Part shown: positions 16,669 to 26,086 of the stretch, in pieces
How positions within the stretch are numbered: position 1 is the first letter of the stretch
Layout of the letters: every line of letters starts with the position of its first letter
NCBI RefSeq assembly: GCF_902859805.1
Contig: NZ_CADIKC010000001.1
Location: 682,001-746,000, forward strand
Length of the DNA stretch: 64,000 nt
Reading direction: 5' to 3'
Source of the DNA: Paraburkholderia sediminicola
GTDB taxonomy: Bacteria; Pseudomonadota; Gammaproteobacteria; Burkholderiales; Burkholderiaceae
The notes under the pieces: model-generated
Databases searched by the model: none
Told to the model about the DNA's origin: nothing
What the model saw: only the letters and a program-made list of their open reading frames with translations
Program-made: the position numbers and the translations under genes

Positions 16669-18975
16669 TTACTGGCCCGTATACCCGACCGGAACAGTCG
16701 CATTGGCCTTGGCAACCGTTGCGTTGTTCGAGACGATGTACTGCGGCACCTCGGTGAGGGTCAGCGTGACTTTGCCGTTGGTATAGGCCAGCGTGCTGAT
16801 ATTGCCGTAGCCATCGATCTTCGTCACATTGCCCGATGTACCGGCGCCGTCGACCTGAAGCGAATAGCTCGTCGAGTAGGTCTGGCTATAGAGGCCACTG
16901 CTCGCAGGCCACTGCGCGTTGCTATGCGCCCATGCGGCAGTCACCACCTTGCCGTTGCCAAGCTGCTGGAACGCATACGCATAGGTTCCAGACGGCGTAC
17001 CCGTAACCCGGCCCAATGTGTTCGTGCCGTCCAGCGCACGTGTCATCGTCGCGAAGGCCATCGCTTCGGGTTTCGGCGAGAGGTTCGTTGCACCGTAAGC
17101 ACCTTGTGCGTCGTTCAGGTCGAAGAACGAGCCATATCCCACTTCGCCCGGATAGTCAGGACCATAGAAAAGCGTCGTCAACTGCGCGCCACCGCCAAGC
17201 ACAATGATGTGCGACCGCACGCCAACCGCAGCGTGGGCGAACAACTGGTTCTGCGACGGCACCGTGGGGCCGTAGTTGAGACCCGGATCGTAGCTCGTGC
17301 CTGCTTCGGTGAAGAAGAGCTTCATGTTCGGCTTACCCGCCTGCATCACCGAACGCAATTGCGTCATCTGATTGTCGAGTGCGTTCGCCTGGTTCGCCGG
17401 ATCCGGATCGGAGTCCTGCAATTCCGGCGGATGTGCCGGATAAGTGCCCGCATTCCAGTAGCCGTGCGTCGAGACTGCGTCGATGTAATTCCACAGACCA
17501 AGCGCACCGAACTTCTGCAGATAGCCGGTGGTGCAGGTGTCGCAATTTGAAGGGAACGGATTGCCGGTACCCATCACGACGGCGTTCGGATCGGTCGAGT
17601 GAATGCCCTGATACGCGGCCTTGTACATCGCGACGAAGTTCGCGTCGCTATCCGCCCAGCCGAGGCTCGGCTCCCACGTCACCTGGTAATAGTTGCTTTG
17701 CTGGTTCGGGTAGTTCGCAGCGCGAATCAGGCTCGTATCGGTACCGACCTTGGCCATGAAGCTCTGGAACTCAGGCATGTTCGACGGCGCATAGTAGCTG
17801 TCGTTGAATTGGCCCGTCTTCGAATCCCATGCAGGCAGTCCATCGAGACGCACGATACGCATCTGATCAGGATTCGCCTTATAGAACGGATCGAGGTCGT
17901 TCACGTTCGGTGTGTACGTGTTGGGGCCATTGGGTTCCATGGCCGATACCTCGCGGTCGTCGATCGTCCACGAGATGCCCAGATCATGCAGCGCGGCGAT
18001 GTTGCCGTTGAAGCCCTGCATGCCGAAGCGGTGCTGATCCTGATGGGCGTACGTTACCGTGCCCAGCACCGACGTGAGGTTCGGCAACACGCCGAACGTC
18101 GCAATACCCACTGGACGCGTTCCAGTGTTGGGCAACGTGCCGCCGTTCGAGCGCAGCGTCGCGGTAAGCGCGCCATAACCTGACCATGTCGACGTACATG
18201 GAATCGAATTGGTTTGCACACCGCTGCTGACCGCAAAACTACCCTGCGCCTTGATCGCGCCGGTCGAGTCCGCCACTGACCAGACGACCGTATCCGCGCT
18301 CGGCGCGTTCGTCGTAATCGCGAGCTTGAACGCTGCGTTGTTCTGGAAAATACGCATGCCGTCGGTGGTGGGCGTGTCGGCGCTGATCACGCCATTCGCG
18401 GTTCCGCCAGCTGTGTGTGTGGGCGTGCCGCACGAGAGGGTCGAACTGGACGGTGACGGAGTTGGAGCTGGCGTCGGTGTCGGCGTTGGCGTCGGTGTCG
18501 GTGTCGGCGTTGGAGTCGGCGTTGGGGTCGGAGCTGGAGCCGGTGTCGGCGTCGGAGTTGGCGTCGGAGTTGGCGTCGGAGTTGGCGTCGGAGTTGGCGT
18601 CGGAGTAGGAGTCGGCGCCGGAGTTGGCGTGGGTGCCGGAGCCGGCGTTGGGCTCGCGGCAACCGCTCTCACCCAACATGATTTGCCGTAGCCGTACGCA
18701 GGATCTGTCTGCGAGACCGCGCCGACATAGCATCCAACGCCGTTGCTAAAGGTGGCAGGGGCAGTCAGCATGACCGACGGCGAATTGGGCGGCACTGCGC
18801 CGAACACCACCGAGCCCGTTCCGAGGAATTTGCAGGTGCCGTTCTCTTGTGCGCACAACTTGTATTGCAGTCCTGCGACGGTGATGGTGCTCGTAGCAGC
18901 CTGCGCATTCTCCGCACCAAACCATGCAAACACCGTTGCTGCCGCAACTCCTAAAAGTTTGAAGTTTCTCTTCAT
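16669..18975 (-). CDS. secreted glycoside hydrolase-like protein with Pro-Thr linker
   Basis: This 768-aa exported protein probably hydrolyses a polysaccharide. A signal peptide (1-26, ending AENAQA) is followed by a Cys-containing domain (27-105; [14 protein letters not shown], then [10 protein letters not shown]), which resembles an accessory module found on secreted bacterial polysaccharidases. A Pro-Thr/Pro-Ala linker follows (about 109-176), then an Ig-like beta domain (about 180-300). The catalytic part is a clan GH-A-like TIM barrel. The likely acid/base is Glu435 in TWEPSLG and the likely nucleophile Glu557 in FFTEAGTS, about 120 residues apart. A short C-terminal beta domain closes the protein. 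The GH family number cannot be fixed by eye. The next gene downstream is the broken amidase; its own start faces a weak ORF at 19016. Confidence 0.8.
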   Translation of the reverse strand: MKRNFKLLGVAAATVFAWFGAENAQAATSTITVAGLQYKLCAQENGTCKFLGTGSVVFGAVPPNSPSVMLTAPATFSNGVGCYVGAVSQTDPAYGYGKSCWVRAVAASPTPAPAPTPTPAPTPTPTPTPTPTPTPTPTPTPTPTPAPAPTPTPTPTPTPTPTPTPTPTPAPTPSPSSSTLSCGTPTHTAGGTANGVISADTPTTDGMRIFQNNAAFKLAITTNAPSADTVVWSVADSTGAIKAQGSFAVSSGVQTNSIPCTSTWSGYGALTATLRSNGGTLPNTGTRPVGIATFGVLPNLTSVLGTVTYAHQDQHRFGMQGFNGNIAALHDLGISWTIDDREVSAMEPNGPNTYTPNVNDLDPFYKANPDQMRIVRLDGLPAWDSKTGQFNDSYYAPSNMPEFQSFMAKVGTDTSLIRAANYPNQQSNYYQVTWEPSLGWADSDANFVAMYKAAYQGIHSTDPNAVVMGTGNPFPSNCDTCTTGYLQKFGALGLWNYIDAVSTHGYWNAGTYPAHPPELQDSDPDPANQANALDNQMTQLRSVMQAGKPNMKLFFTEAGTSYDPGLNYGPTVPSQNQLFAHAAVGVRSHIIVLGGGAQLTTLFYGPDYPGEVGYGSFFDLNDAQGAYGATNLSPKPEAMAFATMTRALDGTNTLGRVTGTPSGTYAYAFQQLGNGKVVTAAWAHSNAQWPASSGLYSQTYSTSYSLQVDGAGTSGNVTKIDGYGNISTLAYTNGKVTLTLTEVPQYIVSNNATVAKANATVPVGYTGQ
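18450..18660. repeat. in-frame tandem repeat encoding the Pro-Thr linker
   Basis: About 200 bases consist of 6-bp and 12-bp units; on the plus strand the 12-mer GGCGTCGGAGTT recurs several times in a row around 18549-18608. The units are multiples of three, so gain or loss changes linker length without breaking the frame. Such slippage-prone arrays commonly vary between strains. Confidence 0.85.
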
Positions 18976-19015
18976 TGTCCGTATGTATCGCTAAGAAGCA
19001 GGTTGTCCCCGAGGA

Positions 19016-19231
19016 TTGAGCAAGATCGATCTAGCCGTCCCGCTTTGGCGTTCTTTGAGTACTGAGAGAGTTGAAGCGGCGAACGCGATGATCGCGTTCA
19101 TTGCTGATGAAACTGGCGCTTCCGATGTGCCGGCAGCCACTGGCAGATACCGTCACGCATTCGAGCGCGCACTGAGCGTCGCCTGGCGGCAGCACGCCCA
19201 GCATCTTGATCTGTCATCCATTAAGCAATAA
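19016..19231 (+). CDS. possible small hypothetical protein (71 aa)
   Basis: An open frame begins with TTG at 19016 and ends at 19231. The protein is soluble and helical (an ERVEAANAMIAFIADETG segment, then FERALSVAWRQHAQHL) and has protein-like composition. However, the start is poor: GAGGA abuts the TTG without a spacer, and the first internal ATG is at residue 25. It is divergent from the secreted glycosidase. It may be a real small gene or a remnant; no family is recognised. Confidence 0.4.
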   Translation: MSKIDLAVPLWRSLSTERVEAANAMIAFIADETGASDVPAATGRYRHAFERALSVAWRQHAQHLDLSSIKQ

Positions 19232-19911
19232 TAATTACGGCATCCTTACTATTAACCAGGAATGTCTTGCGCGAAGTTCTATCAGTGATTGACGGCGAAC
19301 CCGTTGTCCTCGATGTCAGTCGAATCAAATTCCGGGCGTGACGAGGCCTGTCGGAACCTAAAACTAATTAGGTTTCGAGCCCAATTCCCGAAAAGGAAAA
19401 GCTGTGAAAATCGCTGACAGGTAGCGTTAAAGTCGCTCGACTCGTTCGCAACCCATTTGTATGAGAGACGCTGGTCCAGCGCCGCGAAACCGCCTACCCA
19501 CGCAAGCTTTACTTGATCGATGCCGTAGCCGGTGCGTGCCCGGCATTACTTACAGCCAGTGTTTTGGCAGACGAATTATAAACGTTTCATTCGTGTAACG
19601 TGGGCACGATCAGGGACGATAAGTAGTAGTTCAAAGAATCTTATGGGAAACGCTCCCAGCGGTTTTCCAAAGCAGCGCAAACGGAAAATCTCTGCCTCAC
19701 CGGGCGCGGAAAACGCAGGTCTTTGACTTTCTCTCGAAGAAAAATAAATCGACTGGAGCAAATGATAACGCGGCTCGTTTTTATATTATTAATATCAATA
19801 CGTTCACATAGCAAATGCAGTGACAGAGAGAACTGAACGATGCGAGTTCAACGAAGCGTGGAACGCGCACCGCATCTTTTCTCGTCTGATCATAGCCTCG
19901 AAGTGAGCCGA
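19232..19911. other. 680-base gene-free, AT-rich interval with dyads
   Basis: No convincing gene is visible. A 10-bp inverted repeat with one mismatch lies at 19352-19361 and 19368-19377; its core AACCTAA/TTAGGTT is perfect with a 6-base spacer. It could end the short frame upstream or be an operator. An AT-only near-palindrome lies at 19783-19795 inside the most AT-rich stretch (about 19740-19805), which would suit H-NS-type binding. Short frames such as 19532-19726 have no ribosome-binding site or recognisable pattern. Confidence 0.5.
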
Positions 19912-21828
19912 TCAGGGCGTCCAACGATAAACAACAATGCTGGAACCGTTGTAGTTATCTTTCGTGATCACATACTCGCCGGCCGCTCTCAGGTATGCCC
20001 TCAGGCCATACATCGAATCCACATCGTTGCCCACATCTACTGTGCCCGCGCTCGAGTTGATCAAGGTCGTATCGAGGTTGCCCGTGGTGAGATTGAAGGC
20101 GTCGATGTTGGGCACCGTATGCACGTAGCCGACGAAAAGATAATTCCCCACGGCCGCGATCGACTTCGGATTGGCACTGGTGAGGTTGATCACCGGATTG
20201 GGCTTCGTGGTGTTGCCCGCGCTCCAGCCGTGATACACCTCGATCCTTGATTGAATCGCCGTCCAGTCCCAGCTCCCGGCGATGCCCTGCGCGAGAATCA
20301 TGGTGTCGCTCTCCGGCAGATAGATGATGCGCGTCAACGGCCGGATGCTCTGCGGGATGGCGATGGCGATGCCCGGTCCCCAAGTCGGTTTGCCGCTGCC
20401 GTCGAAGCTGACCAGCGGGTAGTGATAGATGTGATTCGTTCTGTCCAGACCAGCCCACACGTCTCCCCTGCTATCGATGCAGAATCCGCCTGTGATCTGT
20501 CGCGTCGTATTGAACGCAGTGCCTGGAATCGACGCATCCGGAATCGCGATATAGCCGCTCGCCGCATTGAAATGATAGAAATAAAAGATGGCGGGGTTCT
20601 GACCGGAAGCGACGAGAATCCGATTTCCACCCACGCTCACGAGCTGACCGAAATGCTCGTCGCGCTGCGTATCGTTCATGTTCAGACGTGGATCGGACGG
20701 ATAGCTGAACGGGTCGACGGTATTCGCGACGAAGGTGCCGCCCGCAGTGCCGGTGTAAATGTTAGTGCCGCCATAGAAGTAGGCACCATCCGTAACCGGG
20801 TCGGGTGCGGCGACCGCCTCGAAGTTGAGGGACTGAAGTTTCCATTGCAGATTGCCGGCGCTGTCATACGCATGGATGTCGGTGCCGCCGTTGCGGCCGA
20901 GGTCCCAGCCGCCGCCCCATGGATTGTTGAGCACATACAGGGTGCCGGCTGCGTCTTTGCCAATGCCGACAACACGAGTGAAGCGCTTGTCGCCAACCTG
21001 GCCTTTGATGCCTGCTGTACTGTCGAGATAGCCGCCCTGAATGCCGAACGTACCGACCAGAGTCGGTGTGCCCGAGATGTTGTAGAGCTTGATATTCATG
21101 TCGGGCCCCTGGTCGCCGACCATGAGCTGTCCTGATGACGCGTCGAAATACAGCGCGGACGGTCGTGATGTCGCGGGCATCTGGATAGTGTTCAGCGGAG
21201 CGCCGGCCGGACTGAATTCAACGATCGTGGCCGCGCTTTGCTGCGCTATCCAGAGATTTCCCGCGCCATCCAGAGCAAGCGCGCCGGGACCGGAGACCGT
21301 GATGTCCTGCTGCCACACGCCGTCGGTGGTATAGACGCGGACGCGATTGCCCGGAAAATCGCTCGCATAAAGGAGAGTGCCGGTCGTGGCGAGCCCGGTG
21401 ATGACATCGGCGTGTTTGACGGCGTTCCAGGCGCTCACGGAGATGAGGACATCGCGTTTCTGAGTCGCGCGGTTGTAGCGTCCTACTGCACCACTGCCGT
21501 ACACGGTGCTGTACTGCAAGGCGGCAAAAATCGATGTGGCATTCCCCGTGATGGCCCCACCCTGAAACTCGCTGTTGATTCCAATAGAACCGATGCTCTT
21601 GCCGTTCTGATAGATCGCGACGCCACCCTCGTTTTCATCCCATAGGGAAGCCGTATAGATCACGCCTTCAGGCGCGACCCACATGGAACGTGCACCGTTG
21701 CCCACGTGCGCGGCAAGCGTTCCGAATGTGTTCGCCAACCAATCGGTGGTGTATTGCGCCTGGCACACCGGCGCAACTACGGTGATCAGTACGCCAAGCA
21801 GTGCAGCACGAATTCGTTTCTTGAACAT
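19912..21828 (-). CDS. secreted beta-propeller (NHL/SMP-30-like) protein
   Basis: This 638-aa exported protein has a clear signal peptide (1-24, ending APVCQAQ). The mature part is built of repeated blades with signatures such as ALALDGAGNLWIAQQ, VVGIGKDAAGTLYVLNN and GFCIDSRGDVWAGLD. These are typical of NHL/SMP-30/two-component-sensor-type propellers. I count at least six blade-like units. No catalytic residues or membrane anchor are visible, so it may bind surface polysaccharide or act as an extracellular lactonase-like enzyme. It has no operon partner: about 680 bases without a gene follow its stop. Size and fold assignment are firm; function is not known. Confidence 0.8.
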   Translation of the reverse strand: MFKKRIRAALLGVLITVVAPVCQAQYTTDWLANTFGTLAAHVGNGARSMWVAPEGVIYTASLWDENEGGVAIYQNGKSIGSIGINSEFQGGAITGNATSIFAALQYSTVYGSGAVGRYNRATQKRDVLISVSAWNAVKHADVITGLATTGTLLYASDFPGNRVRVYTTDGVWQQDITVSGPGALALDGAGNLWIAQQSAATIVEFSPAGAPLNTIQMPATSRPSALYFDASSGQLMVGDQGPDMNIKLYNISGTPTLVGTFGIQGGYLDSTAGIKGQVGDKRFTRVVGIGKDAAGTLYVLNNPWGGGWDLGRNGGTDIHAYDSAGNLQWKLQSLNFEAVAAPDPVTDGAYFYGGTNIYTGTAGGTFVANTVDPFSYPSDPRLNMNDTQRDEHFGQLVSVGGNRILVASGQNPAIFYFYHFNAASGYIAIPDASIPGTAFNTTRQITGGFCIDSRGDVWAGLDRTNHIYHYPLVSFDGSGKPTWGPGIAIAIPQSIRPLTRIIYLPESDTMILAQGIAGSWDWTAIQSRIEVYHGWSAGNTTKPNPVINLTSANPKSIAAVGNYLFVGYVHTVPNIDAFNLTTGNLDTTLINSSAGTVDVGNDVDSMYGLRAYLRAAGEYVITKDNYNGSSIVVYRWTP

Positions 21829-22077
21829 GAGTGATGCTCTCCTGACGGTTGTCGCTCGATAACAAAATCACCGTAAATCATCGAGTGAAACGTGAGAAAT
21901 TCAGCAAGCATATTTATCGCCGGCTGTTCGCAAATTCGCGAGTATCGCTCAAGTTTTTGTCATTAAGGATCGCATACGCATAAGACCGGCAAGCATGACT
22001 AAAACAGAAGAACAATGTGCGTGGCACCGGCGTGCTTTGTGAGCTTCTGCGCGCTTGCCCAGTTCAAGAAGCAGGCG

Positions 22078-22959
22078 TCAGAACCTGACTGACTCGGGTT
22101 TCAGCATGTCCATAAACGCGCGCACTTTGGCGCTCAGCAAACGGCGCGAGCTATAAAGCGCCCAGATTTCCACGGGCGGCCCTGCCTCTGTGCCCCAACA
22201 AACGAGCCTTCCTGTCGATACATCGTGTTCGACCAGCAGTCGCGGCAGGAGCGCCGCGCCCACGCCTTGCAGCACGGCTTCACGCACCATCAGCAGCGAT
22301 GACATCCGCAACACCGGCATCGGCTTGATGACCCTCTCACCGCCGTCTTCCATGCGCATGTTCCAGAGCAGGTCGGAATGCGCCGTTATCGATACGACCG
22401 CCGGCACCTGAAACTCGTCGGCTTCGCCTGCGGGCATCGACGGTATCGACAAAGTCGGTGAAGCGACCACGAGGCGCTCGTCACCGAGAATGCGCCGCCC
22501 AACGAGCTGCTCGTCACGCGGTGGATTGATACGGATCACCAGGTCGTAACCGTCCTCTACCGGATCCGCGACGCGGTCTTCCGCGATGATTTCGAGCTCG
22601 ACCTGCGGATAGGCCAGTGCAAAGCGCGCAGCGATCTGGCATAGCAAGACATGCGCGAAAACGACCGGCGCGCTGATGCGCAAGCGCCCGCGCGGCACAG
22701 GCGCACGCGACGCGACCGCTTCCCCCGCCTCCTGAATCTCCGTCATGAGCCCCCGCGTGCGCTCGTGGAGTGCGAGACCTTCCTCGGTCAGACGCAGCCT
22801 GCGGGCGCCCCGCTCGATGAGCCGCACGCCGAGGTCTTCTTCCAGCTCGGCCACGCGTCGCGACAGCGTGGCTTTGGGACGGTCGAGCGCGCGACTGGCC
22901 GGCCCGAAGCCGCCATGCAGTGCAACGGCGTTGAAATCCGCCAGCGACGTCAAATCCAT
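22078..22959 (-). CDS. LysR family transcriptional regulator
   Basis: This is a 293-aa regulator with an N-terminal winged HTH (residues 1-60; DLTSLADFNAVALHGGFGPASRALDRPK-type pattern and the RRVAELEEDLGVRLIERGARR wing) and a C-terminal substrate-binding domain. It belongs to the AaeR/YafC-like group that often regulates a divergent oxidoreductase. The start is the ATG at 22959; the longer frame to 23010 runs through the operator region. The divergent NmrA-type gene at 23075 is the obvious target, and two inverted repeats lie between the starts. The C-terminal domain would bind an unknown small effector. Confidence 0.92.
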   Translation of the reverse strand: MDLTSLADFNAVALHGGFGPASRALDRPKATLSRRVAELEEDLGVRLIERGARRLRLTEEGLALHERTRGLMTEIQEAGEAVASRAPVPRGRLRISAPVVFAHVLLCQIAARFALAYPQVELEIIAEDRVADPVEDGYDLVIRINPPRDEQLVGRRILGDERLVVASPTLSIPSMPAGEADEFQVPAVVSITAHSDLLWNMRMEDGGERVIKPMPVLRMSSLLMVREAVLQGVGAALLPRLLVEHDVSTGRLVCWGTEAGPPVEIWALYSSRRLLSAKVRAFMDMLKPESVRF

Positions 22960-23074
22960 GATCGTTCCATATACGAGACGAGATGTCTCGATTCTGGCAC
23001 TTTCGGCCATTCAATGGAACGACTATTGTTCGTCTCACGGACTCACCCAGTCCATTCAACCTCTGGAGAAAATC
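22960..23074. promoter_or_regulatory. divergent promoter with two inverted repeats
   Basis: TCGTTCCAT (22962-22970) is repeated inverted as ATGGAACGA (23014-23022). A tighter dyad, CGAGAC (22974-22979) with GTCTCG (22985-22990), lies between those arms. A further half-site, CGTCTC, lies at 23031-23036. This is a plausible binding layout for the LysR regulator controlling itself and the NmrA gene. Confidence 0.5.
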
Positions 23075-23953
23075 ATGGCAATCCTCGTAACTGGCAGCAC
23101 AGGCGTAATCGGCAAGCAGGTTCTCGACCATCTGAACGGCAGCGGCATCGAAGTGCGGGCACTGACCCGATCGCCGGAAAAAGCGCAATTCCCCGCCGGC
23201 GTCACCGCGGTCAAAGGCGACCTGTCCGACATCGACGCAGTACGGCGCGCAATGAGCGGCGTCAGCACGGTGTTCGTGCTGGCCCCCAACGCCGCGGACG
23301 AACTGACACAGGCACTGCAGACGCTGAGCATCGCGCGGGAGGCCGGTGTGAAAGGCATTGTTTATCTATCGGTTTTCAAGGGCGCGGAGTATGTCGACGT
23401 GCCGCACTTCACCGGCAAGCACACGGTCGAGCGCATGATCGAACATTGCGATCTGCCGGCGACGGTACTGCGCCCCGCCTATTTCATCCAGAACGACGTC
23501 AGGCAGAAAGACCCGCTGCTGACGCACGGTGTCTACGGCATGCCGATTGGCGGCAAAGGGATTTCCATGGTCGATGTCCGCGACATCGGCGAAGCCGCGG
23601 CACGCGAACTCCTGCGCCGCGAGCGCGCCGCCAATCCGCTACCGCGTGAGACGTACGAACTCGTCGGCCCTGATGCGCTGACGTCGGAAAGCATCGCTGC
23701 GATCTGGGCCGAGGCGCTGGGACGGTCGGTCCGCTACGGCGGCGACGATCTTGACACGCTCGAACAACGTCTCAAGGCGGTCGCGCCAGGTTGGCTCGCC
23801 TACGATATGCGCCTGATGATGCGCCGGTATCAACAGGACGGCGCAGTCGCTTCGAAAGCGGAAGTCGATCGTCTGGCTGCGCTGCTCGGGCGGCAGCCGC
23901 GATCCTATCGGGACTTCGCTGTTGCCACGGCCGCAGCGTGGGTGAAGGGCTGA
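23075..23953 (+). CDS. NmrA/SDR family NAD(P)-binding protein
   Basis: This is a 292-aa atypical short-chain dehydrogenase. The N-terminus, AILVTGSTGVIGKQVL, is the Rossmann TGxxGxxG motif (residues 6-13). The lack of a clear catalytic YxxxK and the overall pattern (VRALTRSPEKAQFP, VKGDLSDIDAVRRAM) fit the NmrA/QOR2-like group, which either reduces quinones or senses NAD(P)H state. ATG 23075 follows TGGAGA. It is divergent from a LysR gene, the classic layout of an effector-inducible detoxification gene. The substrate is unknown. Confidence 0.9.
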   Translation: MAILVTGSTGVIGKQVLDHLNGSGIEVRALTRSPEKAQFPAGVTAVKGDLSDIDAVRRAMSGVSTVFVLAPNAADELTQALQTLSIAREAGVKGIVYLSVFKGAEYVDVPHFTGKHTVERMIEHCDLPATVLRPAYFIQNDVRQKDPLLTHGVYGMPIGGKGISMVDVRDIGEAAARELLRRERAANPLPRETYELVGPDALTSESIAAIWAEALGRSVRYGGDDLDTLEQRLKAVAPGWLAYDMRLMMRRYQQDGAVASKAEVDRLAALLGRQPRSYRDFAVATAAAWVKG

Positions 23954-23987
23954 TCAAACATGCTGGGGAAAAAAGGAAGACGTGCGT

Positions 23988-24134
23988 TCAGCGAATGTGG
24001 CTTCCGAAAAGCCCCAGCAGCCCAATCACGATCAGGTAGATCGCGACGATGTAGTTCAACAGGCGAGGCACGACAAGAATCAGAATGCCTGCGATCAATG
24101 AAACCAGCGGACCGGCATTGGTGAGCATATGCAT
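23988..24134 (-). CDS. DUF3096-type small membrane protein (48 aa)
   Basis: A 48-codon gene starts at ATG 24134 with GGAGA seven bases upstream and stops at 23988. The product is almost entirely hydrophobic: LVSLIAGILILVVPRLLNYIVAIYLIVIGLLGLF-like content, forming two short membrane helices separated by a Pro-Arg turn. This is the pattern of the DUF3096 family of tiny inner-membrane proteins. An in-frame ATG at 24128 is an alternative start. Function of the family is unknown. It lies just downstream of the NmrA gene on the opposite strand. Confidence 0.85.
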   Translation of the reverse strand: MHMLTNAGPLVSLIAGILILVVPRLLNYIVAIYLIVIGLLGLFGSHIR

Positions 24135-24173
24135 GATCGTCTCCTCGCTCCTCGTGCGCACGCAGCACAGCCG

Positions 24174-24620
24174 TCAATGCCCTTTGCAGAAAACGGCTGT
24201 GAGAAAAAGTGGAACGACGTCGCGAATGGCCGCATCGCTGCCGGCCTTTCGTACGCTTGCCTCGACCGCCGCGGCAGAGCCGGTCACCACCACGCCGTAC
24301 GTCGGCGGCGTAACCGGCTGGCCTGTGCCCTGTTTGAAGATGGGATCGTTTTGCTCATACCCGAAGACGGCATAGACATGAAAGCCAAATGCCGTCAGGT
24401 TGCTGCCGTTCGCGGGACGAAATGCGTTGACGGAGTTCGCTTCAATACGCATTGGCTTGGCATCGATCGACTGCTCGTCCAGCAGCGGCGCAATGAAATC
24501 ATGCGGGCTCGACTGGCAGTCCAGTTTTGCATCGAGCGCATAGGCATTGCACACGGCTGCAGAGAATCCCACGCCCAGCGACGGAATGGCGATCAGCATG
24601 CGGAGAACGGACAGTTTCAT
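24174..24620 (-). CDS. exported hypothetical protein (148 aa)
   Basis: This small protein has a probable Sec signal (residues 1-30, with an LRMLIAIPSLGVGFSAAV core and NAYA before the cleavage). The mature part is about 118 residues with Cys near both ends (CQSSPHDF at the start, FCKGH at the end), which could form a disulfide in the periplasm. A repeated aromatic strand motif FGFHVYAVFGYEQNDPIF suggests a beta-rich fold. I do not recognise a family. ATG 24620 is chosen because it starts the signal peptide; the longer frame to 24791 has no signal. It shares orientation with the DUF3096 gene (39-base gap), so the two may be co-transcribed. Confidence 0.72.
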   Translation of the reverse strand: MKLSVLRMLIAIPSLGVGFSAAVCNAYALDAKLDCQSSPHDFIAPLLDEQSIDAKPMRIEANSVNAFRPANGSNLTAFGFHVYAVFGYEQNDPIFKQGTGQPVTPPTYGVVVTGSAAAVEASVRKAGSDAAIRDVVPLFLTAVFCKGH

Positions 24621-25058
24621 CGTAGTAGCGCGATCGTTCTGCTGGATTGCCCGCAAAGCTCGAGGACATGAGGCAGCAGATCGTTGAGATCCCAGAATCG
24701 TACGGCTGACCCGGCAAGTCTGTACGGTGACGCTCAGATCGGCCAAGGCAGAAACGTACTGCACACGGTGTCCCGTATGCCCCAACGCCACGTGGCGTTC
24801 ACTGGAGCAGATAATAAATCACAACGAAAATCCGCATACGCCTGCACAACATCTGTGCAAGTCGAAACTGGCGCCGGCAAAGGTTGTCGCGCCGATTGAA
24901 TCCGCTGCGACGTGGCTCCGGCATCGCAACGTCCGGCACTGCCCAGACCAGCGGCGCCCCGCTCCCTGCTATGCTTCACACGAAGTCGGGCCGCCGCGCC
25001 GGGCCAGGATCCGACGCACGGGGCTATCGGCTTCCCGCGCGCTAAACGCCATACACCC
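24621..25058. other. 438-base interval without a supported gene
   Basis: Both strands carry short GC-driven open frames here, but none has a ribosome-binding site or a protein-like pattern. It must contain the promoters of the exported protein (minus strand) and the LysR gene (plus strand). No convincing palindrome or terminator was seen. Confidence 0.4.
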
Positions 25059-25973
25059 ATGACCAGTTCCTCTCACTACGACCTGCAATCGCTGCGCCTT
25101 TTCATCGTCGTGGCAGAACTCGGCAGCCTGACAAAAGCGGCTGAGCGCACCTGCATGACGTTGTCAGCAGTCAGCAAACGCATGGCCGACCTGGAGCGCA
25201 GCATCGATTGCACGCTCATGCTGCGGCAGCCGCGTGGCATCGAGCTGACCGCCGCCGGCAAGGGTCTGCTCGCGCACGCCCGGCAAGTCGCCGACCGCGT
25301 GAACCGCATGGCCAACGAGATGAGCGACTACGCCGCCGGGGTGCGCGGCCACGTGCGGGTCTGGGCCAACACGTCGTCGGTCATCCAGTTCCTGCCTCAC
25401 GACGTGCAGGCGTTTCTCTCCGATAACCCCAGCGTGAAGATATCGCTCGAGGAGCGCTTGAGCGACGAAATCGTCGCGGCGATCCGCAGTGGCGCCGCCG
25501 ACATCGGCATCTTTGCGGACAACGTGCTGGCGCCAGGTATCGAGAAGGCCGTTTATCGCCAGGACAAACTCGTGCTGCTGGTGCCGAGCGGCCATCCCCT
25601 TGCGCCCCTCGAAGAAGTCGCCTTCGCCGATACGCTCGACTTCGAGTACGTCGGCCTGAACGAAGGCAGTTCACTGCTCGCGCGGCTGCTCGATGCCGCA
25701 TTCAGCGCGGACCGGGCCCTCAAGCTGCGCATCCAGGTGCACAGCTTCGACGGCATCTGCCGGATGATCGAGCACGGTCTCGGCATCGGCATATTGCCCG
25801 AGGGCGCCGTACGCACCGAAATTCTCGCGACGGGCCTGCGCGCCGTGAACCTCACCGATGCGTGGGCGCGTCGCACCTTGTGGATCGGCACGCTGTCGCG
25901 CGAAACACTGTCGCCCGAAGCGCTACGTCTCCTCGACTTCATGTCCGGCCGAACAAACAGTACCGACGGTTAA
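25059..25973 (+). CDS. LysR family transcriptional regulator of the CoA-transferase operon
   Basis: This is a 304-aa regulator. The N-terminal HTH has the usual pattern (LQSLRLFIVVAELGSLTKAAE, then SAVSKRMADLERSIDCTLMLRQPRG, residues 9-58). A co-inducer-binding domain of two alpha/beta lobes follows (about 92-295). ATG 25059 is chosen as the family-consistent start. Unlike most LysR genes it is not divergent: it precedes the catabolic operon in the same orientation, 113 bases upstream, with a hairpin between. It is therefore the likely activator of the genes at 26087-31184; the effector is unknown. Confidence 0.92.
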   Translation: MTSSSHYDLQSLRLFIVVAELGSLTKAAERTCMTLSAVSKRMADLERSIDCTLMLRQPRGIELTAAGKGLLAHARQVADRVNRMANEMSDYAAGVRGHVRVWANTSSVIQFLPHDVQAFLSDNPSVKISLEERLSDEIVAAIRSGAADIGIFADNVLAPGIEKAVYRQDKLVLLVPSGHPLAPLEEVAFADTLDFEYVGLNEGSSLLARLLDAAFSADRALKLRIQVHSFDGICRMIEHGLGIGILPEGAVRTEILATGLRAVNLTDAWARRTLWIGTLSRETLSPEALRLLDFMSGRTNSTDG

Positions 25974-25979
25974 ACGCGC

Positions 25980-26006
25980 CGACCCTTTCCAGAACGGAAA
26001 GGGTCG
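25980..26006 (+). terminator. hairpin after the LysR gene
   Basis: CGACCCTTTCC (25980-25990) pairs perfectly with GGAAAGGGTCG (25996-26006) around a 5-base loop, starting 6 bases after the LysR stop. The tail is only moderately T-rich. It is a probable terminator or attenuator between the regulator and the catabolic genes. Confidence 0.6.
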
Positions 26007-26086
26007 TTGAGAATCCATTGATTTTCAGCACGCGCGGGTTGTCGCAAAGTGAGCGTCAAGAGAACGACGTTTGCAAGGAGACAACC

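Noticed and set aside
19532-19726. A 64-codon frame in the AT-rich gap
   Set aside because: No ribosome-binding site and no plausible protein features.
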